From NCBI RefSeq assembly GCF_900114035.1, contig NZ_FORP01000008.1, forward strand, positions 62,001 to 126,000: a DNA stretch of 64,000 nt, given 5' to 3'. The position numbers and the translations under genes were made by a program. How positions within the stretch are numbered: the first letter of the stretch is position 1; each line of letters opens with the position of its first letter. Under the pieces are notes generated by a model that made no database searches, had not been told where the DNA came from, and was given only the letters and a program-made list of their open reading frames with translations. The DNA is from Amycolatopsis sacchari. Lineage in GTDB: Bacteria; Actinomycetota; Actinomycetes; Mycobacteriales; Pseudonocardiaceae. Positions 24,907-33,152 of this stretch are shown here, piece after piece.

Positions 24907-26504
24907 GCACCCGGGCCGAACGGATGCGGCTCCCGCTGTCCACCGAGGTCATGAAGGCCACCGCCGAGAAGTACGGCGTGTGTGTCCGGCCGTTCACCAT
25001 GGAGGTCGGCGACCCCGACACCGGCGAACTCCGCTACGTCGCCGTGCCCTGCGGCTCGACAGTCGAGAGCGTGTGTGCGCCGTGTGCGAAGAAAGCCAAG
25101 GCGTTGCGGATGGCCCAGTGCCGGGAGGGCTGGCACCTGACCGAAGAACCCGACTTCACTCCCACTCCGCCGACCGAGGATCAGAAGGAGCTGATGGCCT
25201 TCCGGGCTGACCTCGTAGCGCGGTATCGGGAGGCGGTCCAGGCCGGAGAACAGGGCCAGGCGGACGAACTACGCGACGAGATCCGGGGAGTCGACGAAGA
25301 ACTTAGGCAACTCGGGATACGGGGTCGTCTCCCGTCGCCGGACCTGCCGGGCAGGAAGCCTGCGAAGCGGTCGACGAAGCGGCGGCAGGATGCGCCGAAC
25401 CTGCCCCGGCGCAAGGTCACCAAGACGACGCTCGGGCGGGAGTACGCCGGGAAGTTCCGGCCGTCGATGTTCGTCACGCTCACCTGCGACACCTACGGCC
25501 GGGTCCGCGAGGACGGCACACCCGTGAACCCGGCCGAGTACGACTACCGGCGAGCGGCACGGGACGCGGTGCATTTCTCCTCCCTGGTGGACCGGTGGTG
25601 GCAGAACCTCCGCCGCGTCGTCGGCTGGGACGTGCAGTACTTCGCCACCGTCGAACCCCAGAAACGCACCGCACCACACCTGCACGCCGCGTTGCGAGGG
25701 TCGATCCCGCACGAGGTCATCCGCCAGGTCACCGAAGCCACCTACCACCAGGTGTGGTGGCCCCGGCACGGCGAACCGGTCTACGGCGGGGACCACCTGC
25801 CGGTGTGGGACATGCCAGCCAAGTCCTTTGTGGATCCGCAGACGCGGGAGCCGTTGCGGCAGTGGGAGGACGCGGTAGAGGACGTGGAGGAACCCGCGCA
25901 TGTGGTGACCTTCGGTCGGCAGGTGCACTCCAAGGGCATCCTCGGCGGCACGGAGGAAGCCGGGCGGCACATCGGCTACCTGACCAAGTACCTCACCAAA
26001 TCCACCGGCGAAGTCGTCGAAGCCACGAGCGCGAGGCAGCGGGAACACCACGACCGGCTTCACGCTGAACTGTCCATCACCCCGTGCAGCCCGAGGTGTG
26101 CGGTGTGGCTGCTCTACGGCATCCAGCCCCTCGGAGCCACCAGCCGGACCACCCCTGGGCACTGCACAGGCCGGGCACACCGGCGGACCACGCTCGGGCT
26201 CCCCGGCCGCCGGGTCCTGGTCTCTCGCAAGTGGTCCGGCAAGACGCTCGTCGACCACAAGGCCGACCGCAAAGCCTTTGTGCGGGACATGCTCGCACGC
26301 GTCGGCATCGTTAAGCCGGAGCCGGACACCTCCCGGCTGATCTGGCGCAAGGTCGACCCCAGCGACCGCGACGCACCACCCCGCGCGCACCTGCTCATGC
26401 ACGCCATCGCCGAACGGGTCACCTGGAAAGCCGAGTACGACCGGGCACTCCTCGCGGCCCATCCACCGGGTCCGGAAACTTCGGCAATTCCACAAGCTGC
26501 CTGA
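24903..26504 (+). CDS. Rolling-circle replication initiator (RepSA-like)
   Basis: A 533-residue Rep. The N-terminal region has a CAPCAKKAKALR metal-like motif and a long charged helical linker. The HUH metal-binding motif PHLHAALRG lies at ~257-265 and the catalytic Tyr region HIGYLTKYLTKS at ~355-366, both typical of RepSA of pSAM2 and related actinomycete plasmids. The protein would nick the element's origin after excision; the origin is often inside or beside the gene, but I cannot place it. ATG overlaps the preceding stop. Confidence 0.87.
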   Translation: MSTRAERMRLPLSTEVMKATAEKYGVCVRPFTMEVGDPDTGELRYVAVPCGSTVESVCAPCAKKAKALRMAQCREGWHLTEEPDFTPTPPTEDQKELMAFRADLVARYREAVQAGEQGQADELRDEIRGVDEELRQLGIRGRLPSPDLPGRKPAKRSTKRRQDAPNLPRRKVTKTTLGREYAGKFRPSMFVTLTCDTYGRVREDGTPVNPAEYDYRRAARDAVHFSSLVDRWWQNLRRVVGWDVQYFATVEPQKRTAPHLHAALRGSIPHEVIRQVTEATYHQVWWPRHGEPVYGGDHLPVWDMPAKSFVDPQTREPLRQWEDAVEDVEEPAHVVTFGRQVHSKGILGGTEEAGRHIGYLTKYLTKSTGEVVEATSARQREHHDRLHAELSITPCSPRCAVWLLYGIQPLGATSRTTPGHCTGRAHRRTTLGLPGRRVLVSRKWSGKTLVDHKADRKAFVRDMLARVGIVKPEPDTSRLIWRKVDPSDRDAPPRAHLLMHAIAERVTWKAEYDRALLAAHPPGPETSAIPQAA

Positions 26505-26526
26505 TCACCTGGGGGAGGAAGACACC

Positions 26527-26742
26527 TTGAACACGCACTACCTGAACGTCGAGCAGGCGGCCGAGTACCTGAACACCTCGGTGCGCTTCGTCCGTCGGCT
26601 GATCGCCGAACGCCGGATCGCCTTCCACAAGGTCGGCGCTCACGTCCGGCTGGCCGTCGAGGACCTGGAGGCATTCGTGCAGGCAGGTCGGGTCGAGCCG
26701 ATCACGGCATCGTTGATGCGCGGCTTCGGAAGGGCGGCCTGA
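26527..26742 (+). CDS. xis: Excisionase (MerR/HTH_17-type Xis)
   Basis: A 71-residue DNA-binding protein: LNVEQAAEYLNTSVRFVRRL is the helix-turn-helix, followed by a wing (AFHKVGAHVRLAVEDLEAFV). TTG start with GGGGGAGGAAG seven bases upstream. It lies 22 bp after Rep and one base before the integrase, the usual Xis-Int arrangement, and should bias the integrase toward excision. Confidence 0.88.
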   Translation: MNTHYLNVEQAAEYLNTSVRFVRRLIAERRIAFHKVGAHVRLAVEDLEAFVQAGRVEPITASLMRGFGRAA

Positions 26743-26743
26743 C

Positions 26744-27931
26744 ATGGGGAACAGGAAGGGGCGTCGGAGCTTCGGAAGCGTTCGGCAACGTGAGTCGGGG
26801 CGGTGGCAGGCTCGCTACCCCGGTCCGGACGGCCGAATCCACACCGCGCCGAACACGTTCAGCACGAAGAGGGACGCTGAGCGCTGGCTGTCACTGATCG
26901 AGACGCAGATCAGCCAGGGTGACTGGCTCAATCCGGAGCAGGCGAAGGTGCCGCTCGGGCACTATGCGGATCAATGGATCACGCAGCGTCCGAGTCTGCG
27001 GCCACGGACGGTCGAGCTGTACCGGTGGCTCCTGCGGAAGCACATCGCGCCCTACCTCGGCGGCATCGAGATGGGCAAGCTCTCCACAGCCCTCATCCGT
27101 CAGTGGCGGGCTGACCGGTTGGCGGCAGGCGTGTCCGAATCGGTGACGGCCAAGGCATACCGGCTGTTGCGGGCGGTGCTGAACACGGCCGTCGAGGAGG
27201 ACAAGATCCTGCAACGGAACCCGTGCCGGGTCCGCGGTGCCGACCGCGAGGAGCCCGAGGAACGTCCGGTCCTGTCGGTTGCCCAGGTGTTCGACCTGGC
27301 TAGCCGCATGCCGGAGCGGTTCCGGGCGCTCGTCCTGCTCGCGGCCTTCGGGTCTCTCCGGTGGGGTGAGGTGACGGCGCTGCGCCGCTGCGACATTGCC
27401 GAGGATGCGAGTTGGGTGCGGGTGTCTCGGTCGTTCGTCGAGATTTCGGGAAAGGGGCTTGTGGCCGGTCCGCCGAAGTCGCGCGCCGGGGTACGGACAG
27501 TGATCATCCCGGCCGCCGTCCGGCCAGACGTGATCAAGCACCTGGACACCTATGTCGGCCCTGATCAGCTCGACCTGTTGTTCACCGGCGAGCGGTCCGG
27601 GGCGGCGCTTCGGCGGCCCAACTTCAACCAGCGTTCCCAGTGGACGGCGGTCGTGGCGAAGATGGGGCTCAAGGGATTGCATTTCCACGACCTGCGGCAC
27701 GCGGGCAACATTTGGGCGTCCAAGGCGGGTACCTCGACCAAGGACCTGATGGCCCGGATGGGGCACGACGACATGCGGGCGGCCCTGATCTACCAGCGGG
27801 CGACCAGCGACGCCGATGAGCGGATCGCGGACCGGCTCTCCAAGCTCGTCGACGAGCACCGAAAGGGCAAGACGACCGAGGACGACGATCCGGACGACGA
27901 CCAGCCCGGCGCGCTGGCTCCGGTGCCCTAA
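26744..27931 (+). CDS. int: Tyrosine-recombinase integrase
   Basis: A 395-residue site-specific recombinase. N-terminal arm-binding region (GSVRQRESGRWQARYPGPDG), SAM-like core-binding domain (~65-160), then the catalytic domain with Arg in FGSLRWGE (~206), HDLRH (~315-319), GHDD and the nucleophilic Tyr in ALIYQRA (~350). Target is the 3' end of tRNA-Gly(CCC), whose intact copy starts 96 bp beyond its stop. The stop codon lies inside the first TAATGGCCC arm repeat. The acidic C-terminal tail (TTEDDDPDDDQPG) is unusual but not disruptive. Confidence 0.93.
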   Translation: MGNRKGRRSFGSVRQRESGRWQARYPGPDGRIHTAPNTFSTKRDAERWLSLIETQISQGDWLNPEQAKVPLGHYADQWITQRPSLRPRTVELYRWLLRKHIAPYLGGIEMGKLSTALIRQWRADRLAAGVSESVTAKAYRLLRAVLNTAVEEDKILQRNPCRVRGADREEPEERPVLSVAQVFDLASRMPERFRALVLLAAFGSLRWGEVTALRRCDIAEDASWVRVSRSFVEISGKGLVAGPPKSRAGVRTVIIPAAVRPDVIKHLDTYVGPDQLDLLFTGERSGAALRRPNFNQRSQWTAVVAKMGLKGLHFHDLRHAGNIWASKAGTSTKDLMARMGHDDMRAALIYQRATSDADERIADRLSKLVDEHRKGKTTEDDDPDDDQPGALAPVP

Positions 27932-27950
27932 TGGCCCGCTAATGGCCCGC
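27928..27950. repeat. Right-arm repeats (two CTAATGGCCC copies)
   Basis: Two direct copies of CTAATGGCCCGC, same orientation as at the left end (18309-18331). The first overlaps the integrase stop codon. Probable arm-type integrase sites. Confidence 0.6.
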
Positions 27951-27970
27951 CGCCCCACCTGACCCCGCAC

Positions 27971-28067
27971 ACGACGAAGGCCCAGGTCCGAAGTAGACAC
28001 CTTCTGACCTGGGCCTTCACCACAAGAGCGGATGACGGGAATCGAACCCGCGTTCTCAGCTTGGGAA
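27971..28067 (-). repeat. attR: element-derived hairpin and tRNA-Gly 3' half
   Basis: 97-bp repeat of attL. The 13-bp hairpin (27976-27988 pairing with 28006-28018) now serves as the transcription terminator of the restored tRNA gene, replacing the chromosomal one at 17402-17440. Bases 28024-28067 form the crossover identity block. Confidence 0.88.
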
Positions 28068-28097
28068 GCTGATGTTCTACCATTGAACTACATCCGC
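28027..28097 (-). tRNA. tRNA-Gly (anticodon CCC)
   Basis: 71 bases, minus strand. Acceptor stem GCGGATG pairs with CATCCGC; D arm GTTC-AATGGTA-GAAC; anticodon loop TTCCCAA closed by TCAGC/GCTGA gives anticodon CCC (reads GGG); T arm GGGTTCGATTCCC. CCA is not encoded. It is the integration target, and its 3' half is supplied by the element. Confidence 0.93.
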
Positions 28098-28174
28098 AGC
28101 GCCACAGATCATACACAGCGCAACGCACCCCCCGCACCCAGCCCTCCCTTCTCCTTGACGTGGCCGCCCTGAAC

Positions 28175-28192
28175 TGACAACACTTGTTGTCA
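28175..28192. promoter_or_regulatory. Inverted repeat TGACAACACTTGTTGTCA at the start of the MpaB-type gene
   Basis: 8-bp arms with a 2-bp spacer, ending on the A of the ATG. A TTGACG (28155-28160) sits about 17 bp from the likely -10 position within the repeat. A bound TetR-type dimer would cover the promoter and start codon. No regulator gene is adjacent. Confidence 0.6.
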
Positions 28193-29355
28193 TGGACGAT
28201 CCCGAGCTCTTCCGGCAGGGCGGGTTCGCGCTCGCCGCGAGGTTGTTCGGGCCTGGCAACAGCTTCCGCGGCGACGAGGCGCAGGTCCGCCGCTTCCGGG
28301 CCTTCGCGCAGGCCGAGGACCCGCTGGCCGACGCGCTCGTCGCGGCGCCCGGCGCGAAACAGGCCTTCGAGGAGGCCCTCGCCCACGGCATCGCACACGT
28401 GCAGGACCCGCCGGAGGCCGTGCGCGCGTTCTTCGAGGCCGTCGAGGCCGTGCCGTACTGGCTCGACCACGAGCGCGTCGAGCGGGGCGCCCGCGCCATC
28501 ACCCGCACCGGGCTGCTCGGGCTCTTCCCCCTCGGCGACATGGCGCTGATGGGCGGCTACCTCGCCTCCCGCGCCACCAAATCCCTCGTCGGCACCGGCG
28601 AAATCGAGCACCTCGCCGGGCGGCGGCTCATCGAGACCGCCGCGTGGTGGATCGACGTCACCACGCCCGGCAACCTCCGGCCCCACCGCCCCGGCTACGC
28701 CGCCGCCCTCCGCGTCCGCCTCGTCCACGCCCACGTCCGCGCCGCCATGAACCGGCGCCCCGACTGGGACTACGAAGCGTGGGACCGCCCCGTCAACCAG
28801 GTGCAGACCGCGGGCACGCTCCTCCTGTTCTCGCTCGTCTTCGTCGTCGGCACCCAGTTCCTCGGCATCCGCTACACCGACCGCGAACGCGCCGACATCC
28901 TGCACCTCTGGCGCTACGTGGGCTGGCTCATGGGCGTCGACGACGAGCTGCTGCCCGCCGGCGAGGACGACGCCTGGCGCCTGCTGTGGCTGCTCGCCGC
29001 CACCGAGTTCATCCCCGACGACGATTCGCGGCGGCTCGCGAAAGCCCTCCTCGAAACCCACGAGGCCAGCCCCGTCGGCAAGGTCCTCTCCCGCGTCCAC
29101 TCCGCGATCAGCCGCCTGGTGCTGGGCCGCGACAACGCCGATTTCCTCGGCCTGCCCGACGACCCCGTCGCCCAGGCCGCCGTCCTCGCCGCGGCCGCCG
29201 CGAACTTCGCCGCCGAGACCGCCCGCCGCCACATCCCCGGCGCGACGCTCCTGCAGGAGCTCCTCGGCGGCCTCGAACGCCGCCACTACGTCGGCCGGCT
29301 GGCGAAAATCGTCCACCTCGACCCGACCTACTCCCGCCACATGCGGGCCGCATAG
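28192..29355 (+). CDS. Oxygenase MpaB family protein (DUF2236)
   Basis: A 387-residue helical protein of the MpaB/latex-clearing-protein-like family of haem-dependent oxygenases. The family core is visible: GYAAALRVRLVHAHVRAAM with candidate haem-ligand His, then TERADILHLWRYVGWLMGVDDELLP-like sequence (given here in part), and a C-terminal helical bundle. No signal peptide. The ATG abuts a palindrome likely to be an operator. No partner redox gene is nearby; dcd starts 9 bp downstream, so the two may share a transcript. Substrate unknown. Confidence 0.82.
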   Translation: MDDPELFRQGGFALAARLFGPGNSFRGDEAQVRRFRAFAQAEDPLADALVAAPGAKQAFEEALAHGIAHVQDPPEAVRAFFEAVEAVPYWLDHERVERGARAITRTGLLGLFPLGDMALMGGYLASRATKSLVGTGEIEHLAGRRLIETAAWWIDVTTPGNLRPHRPGYAAALRVRLVHAHVRAAMNRRPDWDYEAWDRPVNQVQTAGTLLLFSLVFVVGTQFLGIRYTDRERADILHLWRYVGWLMGVDDELLPAGEDDAWRLLWLLAATEFIPDDDSRRLAKALLETHEASPVGKVLSRVHSAISRLVLGRDNADFLGLPDDPVAQAAVLAAAAANFAAETARRHIPGATLLQELLGGLERRHYVGRLAKIVHLDPTYSRHMRAA

Positions 29356-29364
29356 TGTGAACCC

Positions 29365-29946
29365 GTGCTGCTGAGTGACCGTGACCTCCGCAAAGAAGTC
29401 GAAGCCGGACGCCTCGGGATCGACCCCTTCGACCCCGCCATGGTGCAGCCGTCCAGCATCGACGTGCGGCTCGACCGCTTCTTCCGGGTCTTCAACAACA
29501 GCCAGTACACCCACATCGACCCGTCGAAGCAGCAGGACGAGCTGACCTCGATGGTCGAGAAGACCGGAGACGACCCGTTCGTGCTGCACCCCGGCGAGTT
29601 CGTGCTCGCCTCGACGTTCGAGCTGGTCACGCTGCCGGACGACCTCGCGGGCCGCCTGGAGGGCAAGTCCTCCCTCGGCAGGCTCGGGCTGCTCACGCAC
29701 TCCACCGCCGGGTTCATCGACCCCGGCTTCTCCGGCCACATCACGCTGGAGCTGTCCAACGTCGCGAACCTGCCGATCACGCTGTGGCCCGGCATGAAGA
29801 TCGGCCAGCTGTGCCTGTTCCGCCTGACCAGCGCGGCCGAGTTCCCGTACGGCTCCACCGAGGTCGGCTCCCGCTACCAGGGCCAGCGCGGCCCGACGCC
29901 CAGCCGCGCGTACCTCAACTTCCACCGCGTCGACACCTGGCGCTAG
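29365..29946 (+). CDS. dcd: dCTP deaminase (possibly bifunctional deaminase/dUTPase)
   Basis: A 193-residue homotrimeric enzyme of the dUTPase fold: [12 protein letters not shown] at the N-terminus, [19 protein letters not shown] (catalytic Ser/Arg region), [19 protein letters not shown] with the catalytic Glu, and a C-terminal [11 protein letters not shown]. It supplies dUMP/dUTP for dTTP synthesis. The M. tuberculosis homologue is bifunctional (dCTP to dUMP), and similarity to it suggests the same here. GTG start. Ends convergent with, and 4 bp overlapping, the monooxygenase gene. Confidence 0.94.
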   Translation: MLLSDRDLRKEVEAGRLGIDPFDPAMVQPSSIDVRLDRFFRVFNNSQYTHIDPSKQQDELTSMVEKTGDDPFVLHPGEFVLASTFELVTLPDDLAGRLEGKSSLGRLGLLTHSTAGFIDPGFSGHITLELSNVANLPITLWPGMKIGQLCLFRLTSAAEFPYGSTEVGSRYQGQRGPTPSRAYLNFHRVDTWR

Positions 29947-31064
29947 GACACCCACTCGACGCGGTGGTCCCACAGCCAGCGCTGCTCGTCCCGGTTCGGG
30001 TCCTTGAGCGCCCGCGCGATGAAGAAGTCCCGCAGTAACCGGCCCACCGGTCCTGGCGCCTTCTGGTCACCGTTGCGCTTCCCCTGCGCCACCACGGCTT
30101 CCACGCGTTCCCGGCGCAGCGACTCGTACTCCGCGAACGCCCGCTCCACGTCCGCCGCGTCGCGGAGACAGCGCCCGAGGGTGACCGCGTCCTCGATCGC
30201 CATCGAGGCACCCTGACCGGAGGCGGGGGACGCGGCGTGTGCGGCGTCCCCGATGATGATCATCCGGTTGCGGTGCCACGTCGGTACCCGAGGGAAGTCG
30301 TACGTGGCCCACGGGGCGTAGATCTCGGGTGTCGCCTCGATGAGGCTGCGTGCCGGGGTGCGGTCGCGGGCGAACAACCGCAGCAGTTCCGCGCGCCACT
30401 GCTCCGGCGTCGCGTCGGGGACCTCGTCCGCCGCCGGGTTCGCGAACCACCAGACGTCGCCGTCGGGGTTCAGCACGTACCCGAGGAAGCACCGCCTGCC
30501 GAACACCATGTGCATGACGCCGGGTTCGGTGTCCACGGGGACGCCCCGCGCGATGCCGCCGGTGTTCAACAGGCCGACGTAGCGGGCCTCCGGCGCCCGC
30601 GGGTCGATCAGCCGCCGCACGCGTGAGCGCAGGCCGTCGGCGCCGATCAGCAGGTCACCCTCGGCCTCGGTGCCGTCGGCGAACCGGGCTCGCGGGCCTT
30701 CCGCGTCCACCAGCCGCTTGCCGTACTCGATCCGGATGCCCCGGCGCGCCGCTTCGTCCCGCAGCGTCACGTACAGGTCCGAGCGCGGCACCGTCCGCAT
30801 GCCCGGCGACTCGAACTCGCCCAGCAGCCGGGAGTTGCCGTTCTGCACCACCATGCGGGGGGTGGCGAAACCGTGCACCACGTCCCGGATGCCCAGCGCT
30901 TCGAGCCCGTTCATCCCGTTGGCGGCGAGGCTCAGGAAGGCGCCCACTCCCTCGGCCGTTCTGTCATACGCCTCGTATACAACCGGTGTGAAACCGGCCT
31001 TGTCCAGGGCGATCGCGGTGACCGTGCCCGCGATGCCACCGCCGATCACGAGTGCTCGCACCAT
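29943..31064 (-). CDS. FAD-dependent aromatic-ring-hydroxylase-like monooxygenase
   Basis: A 373-residue flavoprotein of the group A monooxygenase family. FAD-binding [13 protein letters not shown] (~8-20), the [13 protein letters not shown]-type motif, and [19 protein letters not shown], which binds the FAD ribose and pyrophosphate. ATG 31064 is chosen because GGAAGGAAAGAC precedes it; an upstream in-frame start would lie over the promoter. Divergent from a MarR regulator, which probably controls it. Substrate not predictable; antibiotic inactivation, aromatic degradation and detoxification are all possible. Confidence 0.88.
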   Translation of the reverse strand: MVRALVIGGGIAGTVTAIALDKAGFTPVVYEAYDRTAEGVGAFLSLAANGMNGLEALGIRDVVHGFATPRMVVQNGNSRLLGEFESPGMRTVPRSDLYVTLRDEAARRGIRIEYGKRLVDAEGPRARFADGTEAEGDLLIGADGLRSRVRRLIDPRAPEARYVGLLNTGGIARGVPVDTEPGVMHMVFGRRCFLGYVLNPDGDVWWFANPAADEVPDATPEQWRAELLRLFARDRTPARSLIEATPEIYAPWATYDFPRVPTWHRNRMIIIGDAAHAASPASGQGASMAIEDAVTLGRCLRDAADVERAFAEYESLRRERVEAVVAQGKRNGDQKAPGPVGRLLRDFFIARALKDPNRDEQRWLWDHRVEWVS

Positions 31065-31136
31065 GTCTTTCCTTCCATCGAAAAGTTGCAAAGTCATTAG
31101 TTCGATCGAAAGAAAGGATGCGTTAGGCTCTGCTGC
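31065..31136. promoter_or_regulatory. Divergent promoter/operator region with palindrome TTCGATCGAA
   Basis: The 72-bp gap between the monooxygenase and MarR genes is locally AT-rich. The palindrome TTCGATCGAA (31101-31110) is a candidate MarR operator acting on both promoters; a related TCGAAAAG lies at 31079-31086. Confidence 0.5.
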
Positions 31137-31598
31137 GTGTCAAGCGAGCGGGAAGAACTGGTGGCCAGGCTGATCGACGCCTCGCGGGCGCTGTCGACGG
31201 AGACGGTCATGTTCCACACCGCCATCGCCGAGCGGCAGGGGTTGTCGGCGGTCGAGACGAAGGCGATGGACTACCTCGCCCGGTTCGGTCCGCTGACCCC
31301 GAAGCAGCTCAGCGAGCGGTCCGGGCTCGCGCCCGCGTCGGTCACCGCGCTCATCGACCGGCTCGAGCGCAAGGGCACCGTGAAACGGACGCCCCATCCG
31401 CGGGACCGCCGCCGGCTGCTGGTGGAGCTGAACCCGGAGTACGCGCGCTCCATCGCGCCGCTGTGGGACCACCTGATCCAGCAGGTGCGGGAACTCTGCG
31501 CCACCTACAGCGACGAGCAGCTCGCGCTGGTAGCGGACTTCACGGTCGAGGCGGCACGAATCACCCACGAAGCCGCCGCACGCCTGACAGATCGCTGA
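31137..31598 (+). CDS. MarR-family transcriptional regulator
   Basis: A 153-residue winged-helix dimer: FGPLTPKQLSERSGLAPASV forms the helix-turn-helix, followed by TALIDRLERKGTVKRTPHPRDRR with the wing and its DxR motif. Dimerisation helices lie at both ends. GTG start. Divergent from the FAD monooxygenase, its likely target; the inducer would be a phenolic or similar small molecule by family analogy. Confidence 0.88.
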   Translation: MSSEREELVARLIDASRALSTETVMFHTAIAERQGLSAVETKAMDYLARFGPLTPKQLSERSGLAPASVTALIDRLERKGTVKRTPHPRDRRRLLVELNPEYARSIAPLWDHLIQQVRELCATYSDEQLALVADFTVEAARITHEAAARLTDR

Positions 31599-31691
31599 CC
31601 TGGGTGAACCATCTCACCCGGTGGTCCGGTATGGACTGGACCACTCTCCTGGTTGGCCCCTTTCGGAGGCACAACCAAGGAGGCAGGGGAC

Positions 31692-33113
31692 ATGAGCGTG
31701 CCCACGACCGGGGAGCGAGCCGGTCAGCAACATCTCGCCCACGTGGTGTTCATCGCCGGGGCGGCCGCGGTCGGCGGCTTCCTGTTCGGCTACGACAGTT
31801 CCAACATCAACGGTGCCGTGCTCGGCATCCAGCACCACTTCGAGGTGGGCGACGGCGTCACCGGCCTCACGGTCTCCAGCGCGCTGATCGGGTCCGCGGT
31901 CGGCGCGTGGTTCGGCGGGCTGCTGTCCGACCGCATCGGGCGCATCCGCACGATGCAGCTCGCCGCGGTGCTGTTCCTGGTCAGCGCACTAGGCGCGATG
32001 TTCCCGTTCAGCGTGTGGGACCTCGCGATCTGGCGCGTTGTCGGCGGGATCGCGATCGGCGTCGCGTCGGTCATCGGGCCCGCCTACATCGCGGAGGTCG
32101 CGCCACCCGCCTACCGCGGACGGCTCGCGTCACTGCAGCAACTGGCGATCGTGCTGGGGATCGGCGTTTCCGCGCTGGTCAACTGGGTCATCAAGGACCT
32201 GGCGCCGGTCGGGGCCGACGGTTCGCACGACCTCAACGGCTCGCTGGGCGGCATCGAACCGTGGCAGTGGATGCTCGGCGCCGCGGCCGTGCCCGCCATC
32301 GTGTACTTCGTGCTCGCTTCGGTGATCCCCGAATCGCCGCACTACCTGCTGTCCATCGGCAAGACGGCCAAGGCGCGCAAGGTGCTCGCGCAGGTCGAGG
32401 GCGGTGACGTCGACGCGAAGCTGGAGGACATCCGGCGCGGCCTGCGGGTCGAGAAGCGCTCGAAGGTCCGCGACCTGGTCGGCGGGAGGTTCGGGCTGCT
32501 GCCGATCGTGTGGGTGGGCATCGCGCTCGCGGTGTTCCAGCAGTTCGTCGGCATCAACGTGATCTTCTACTACTCCGACACGCTGTGGCACTCGGTCGGC
32601 CAGAACACCGACTCGCTGCTGATCTCGATGGTCAGCCCGGTCATCAACATCATCGGCACCTTCATCGCGATCGCCTTCATCGACCGCGTCGGCCGCAAGC
32701 CGCTGCTGCTCATCGGTTCGGTCGGGATGGCGATCGGCCTCGGCGTCGCCGCCATCGCGTTCGGCAACGCCGAGACCGTCGACGGGGAGCTGAGCCTGCC
32801 GGGGGCGTGGGGACCGGTCGCGCTGGTGTTCGCGAACGTCTTCGTGATCTCGTTCGCCCTGTCGTGGGGCGTGATCCTGTGGGTCATGCTCGGCGAGATG
32901 TTCCCGCTGCGCATCCGCAGCGCCGCGCTCGCCGTCGGCACCGCCGCGAACTGGGTCGCCAACTGGGCCGTCACGGTCAGCTTCCCGAGCATGGCCGCGT
33001 GGAACCTGGCGACGACGTACTGGATCTACGCCGCCTTCGCGCTCCTGTCCATCCCGTTCGCGCTGAAGTTCGTGCGGGAGACCAAGGGCACCGCGTTGGA
33101 GGACGTGGCCTGA
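31692..33113 (+). CDS. MFS sugar:proton symporter (sugar porter family)
   Basis: A 473-residue transporter with 12 predicted membrane helices. Sugar-porter signatures are DRIGRIR after helix 2, PESPHYLLS (PESPR-like) at the end of helix 6, QQFVGINVIFYYSDT in helix 7, DRVGRKP after helix 8 and a C-terminal PFALKFVRETKG. ATG 31692 has AGGAGGCAGGGGAC upstream. Stands alone before a strong terminator. Substrate (glucose, xylose, myo-inositol or other) cannot be decided; it lies far from the rhamnose genes. Confidence 0.9.
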   Translation: MSVPTTGERAGQQHLAHVVFIAGAAAVGGFLFGYDSSNINGAVLGIQHHFEVGDGVTGLTVSSALIGSAVGAWFGGLLSDRIGRIRTMQLAAVLFLVSALGAMFPFSVWDLAIWRVVGGIAIGVASVIGPAYIAEVAPPAYRGRLASLQQLAIVLGIGVSALVNWVIKDLAPVGADGSHDLNGSLGGIEPWQWMLGAAAVPAIVYFVLASVIPESPHYLLSIGKTAKARKVLAQVEGGDVDAKLEDIRRGLRVEKRSKVRDLVGGRFGLLPIVWVGIALAVFQQFVGINVIFYYSDTLWHSVGQNTDSLLISMVSPVINIIGTFIAIAFIDRVGRKPLLLIGSVGMAIGLGVAAIAFGNAETVDGELSLPGAWGPVALVFANVFVISFALSWGVILWVMLGEMFPLRIRSAALAVGTAANWVANWAVTVSFPSMAAWNLATTYWIYAAFALLSIPFALKFVRETKGTALEDVA

Positions 33114-33115
33114 GA

Positions 33116-33147
33116 AAAGGGCGGGCGCCCGAGGGTGCCCGCCCTTT
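33116..33147 (+). terminator. Bidirectional hairpin terminator
   Basis: 11-bp stem AAAGGGCGGGC with its complement ending CCCTTTCC, loop of ten bases. It lies between the convergent sugar transporter and surface-protein gene. Confidence 0.8.
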
Positions 33148-33152
33148 CCGCA

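Larger units (their letters stand above)
18180..28067. mobile_element. Complete AICE-type integrative element in tRNA-Gly(CCC)
   Basis: About 9.9 kb between copies of the tRNA 3' half. Gene order fits actinomycete integrative and conjugative elements of the pSAM2 kind: regulators, small transfer genes, an FtsK/SpoIIIE-like translocase, a rolling-circle Rep, Xis, and a tyrosine integrase next to attR. No type IV secretion genes are present, consistent with double-stranded DNA transfer by a single translocase. Left and right ends both carry paired TAATGGCCC repeats. All core modules look intact, so it may still excise. A Nudix hydrolase is the only obvious accessory gene. Confidence 0.88.
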
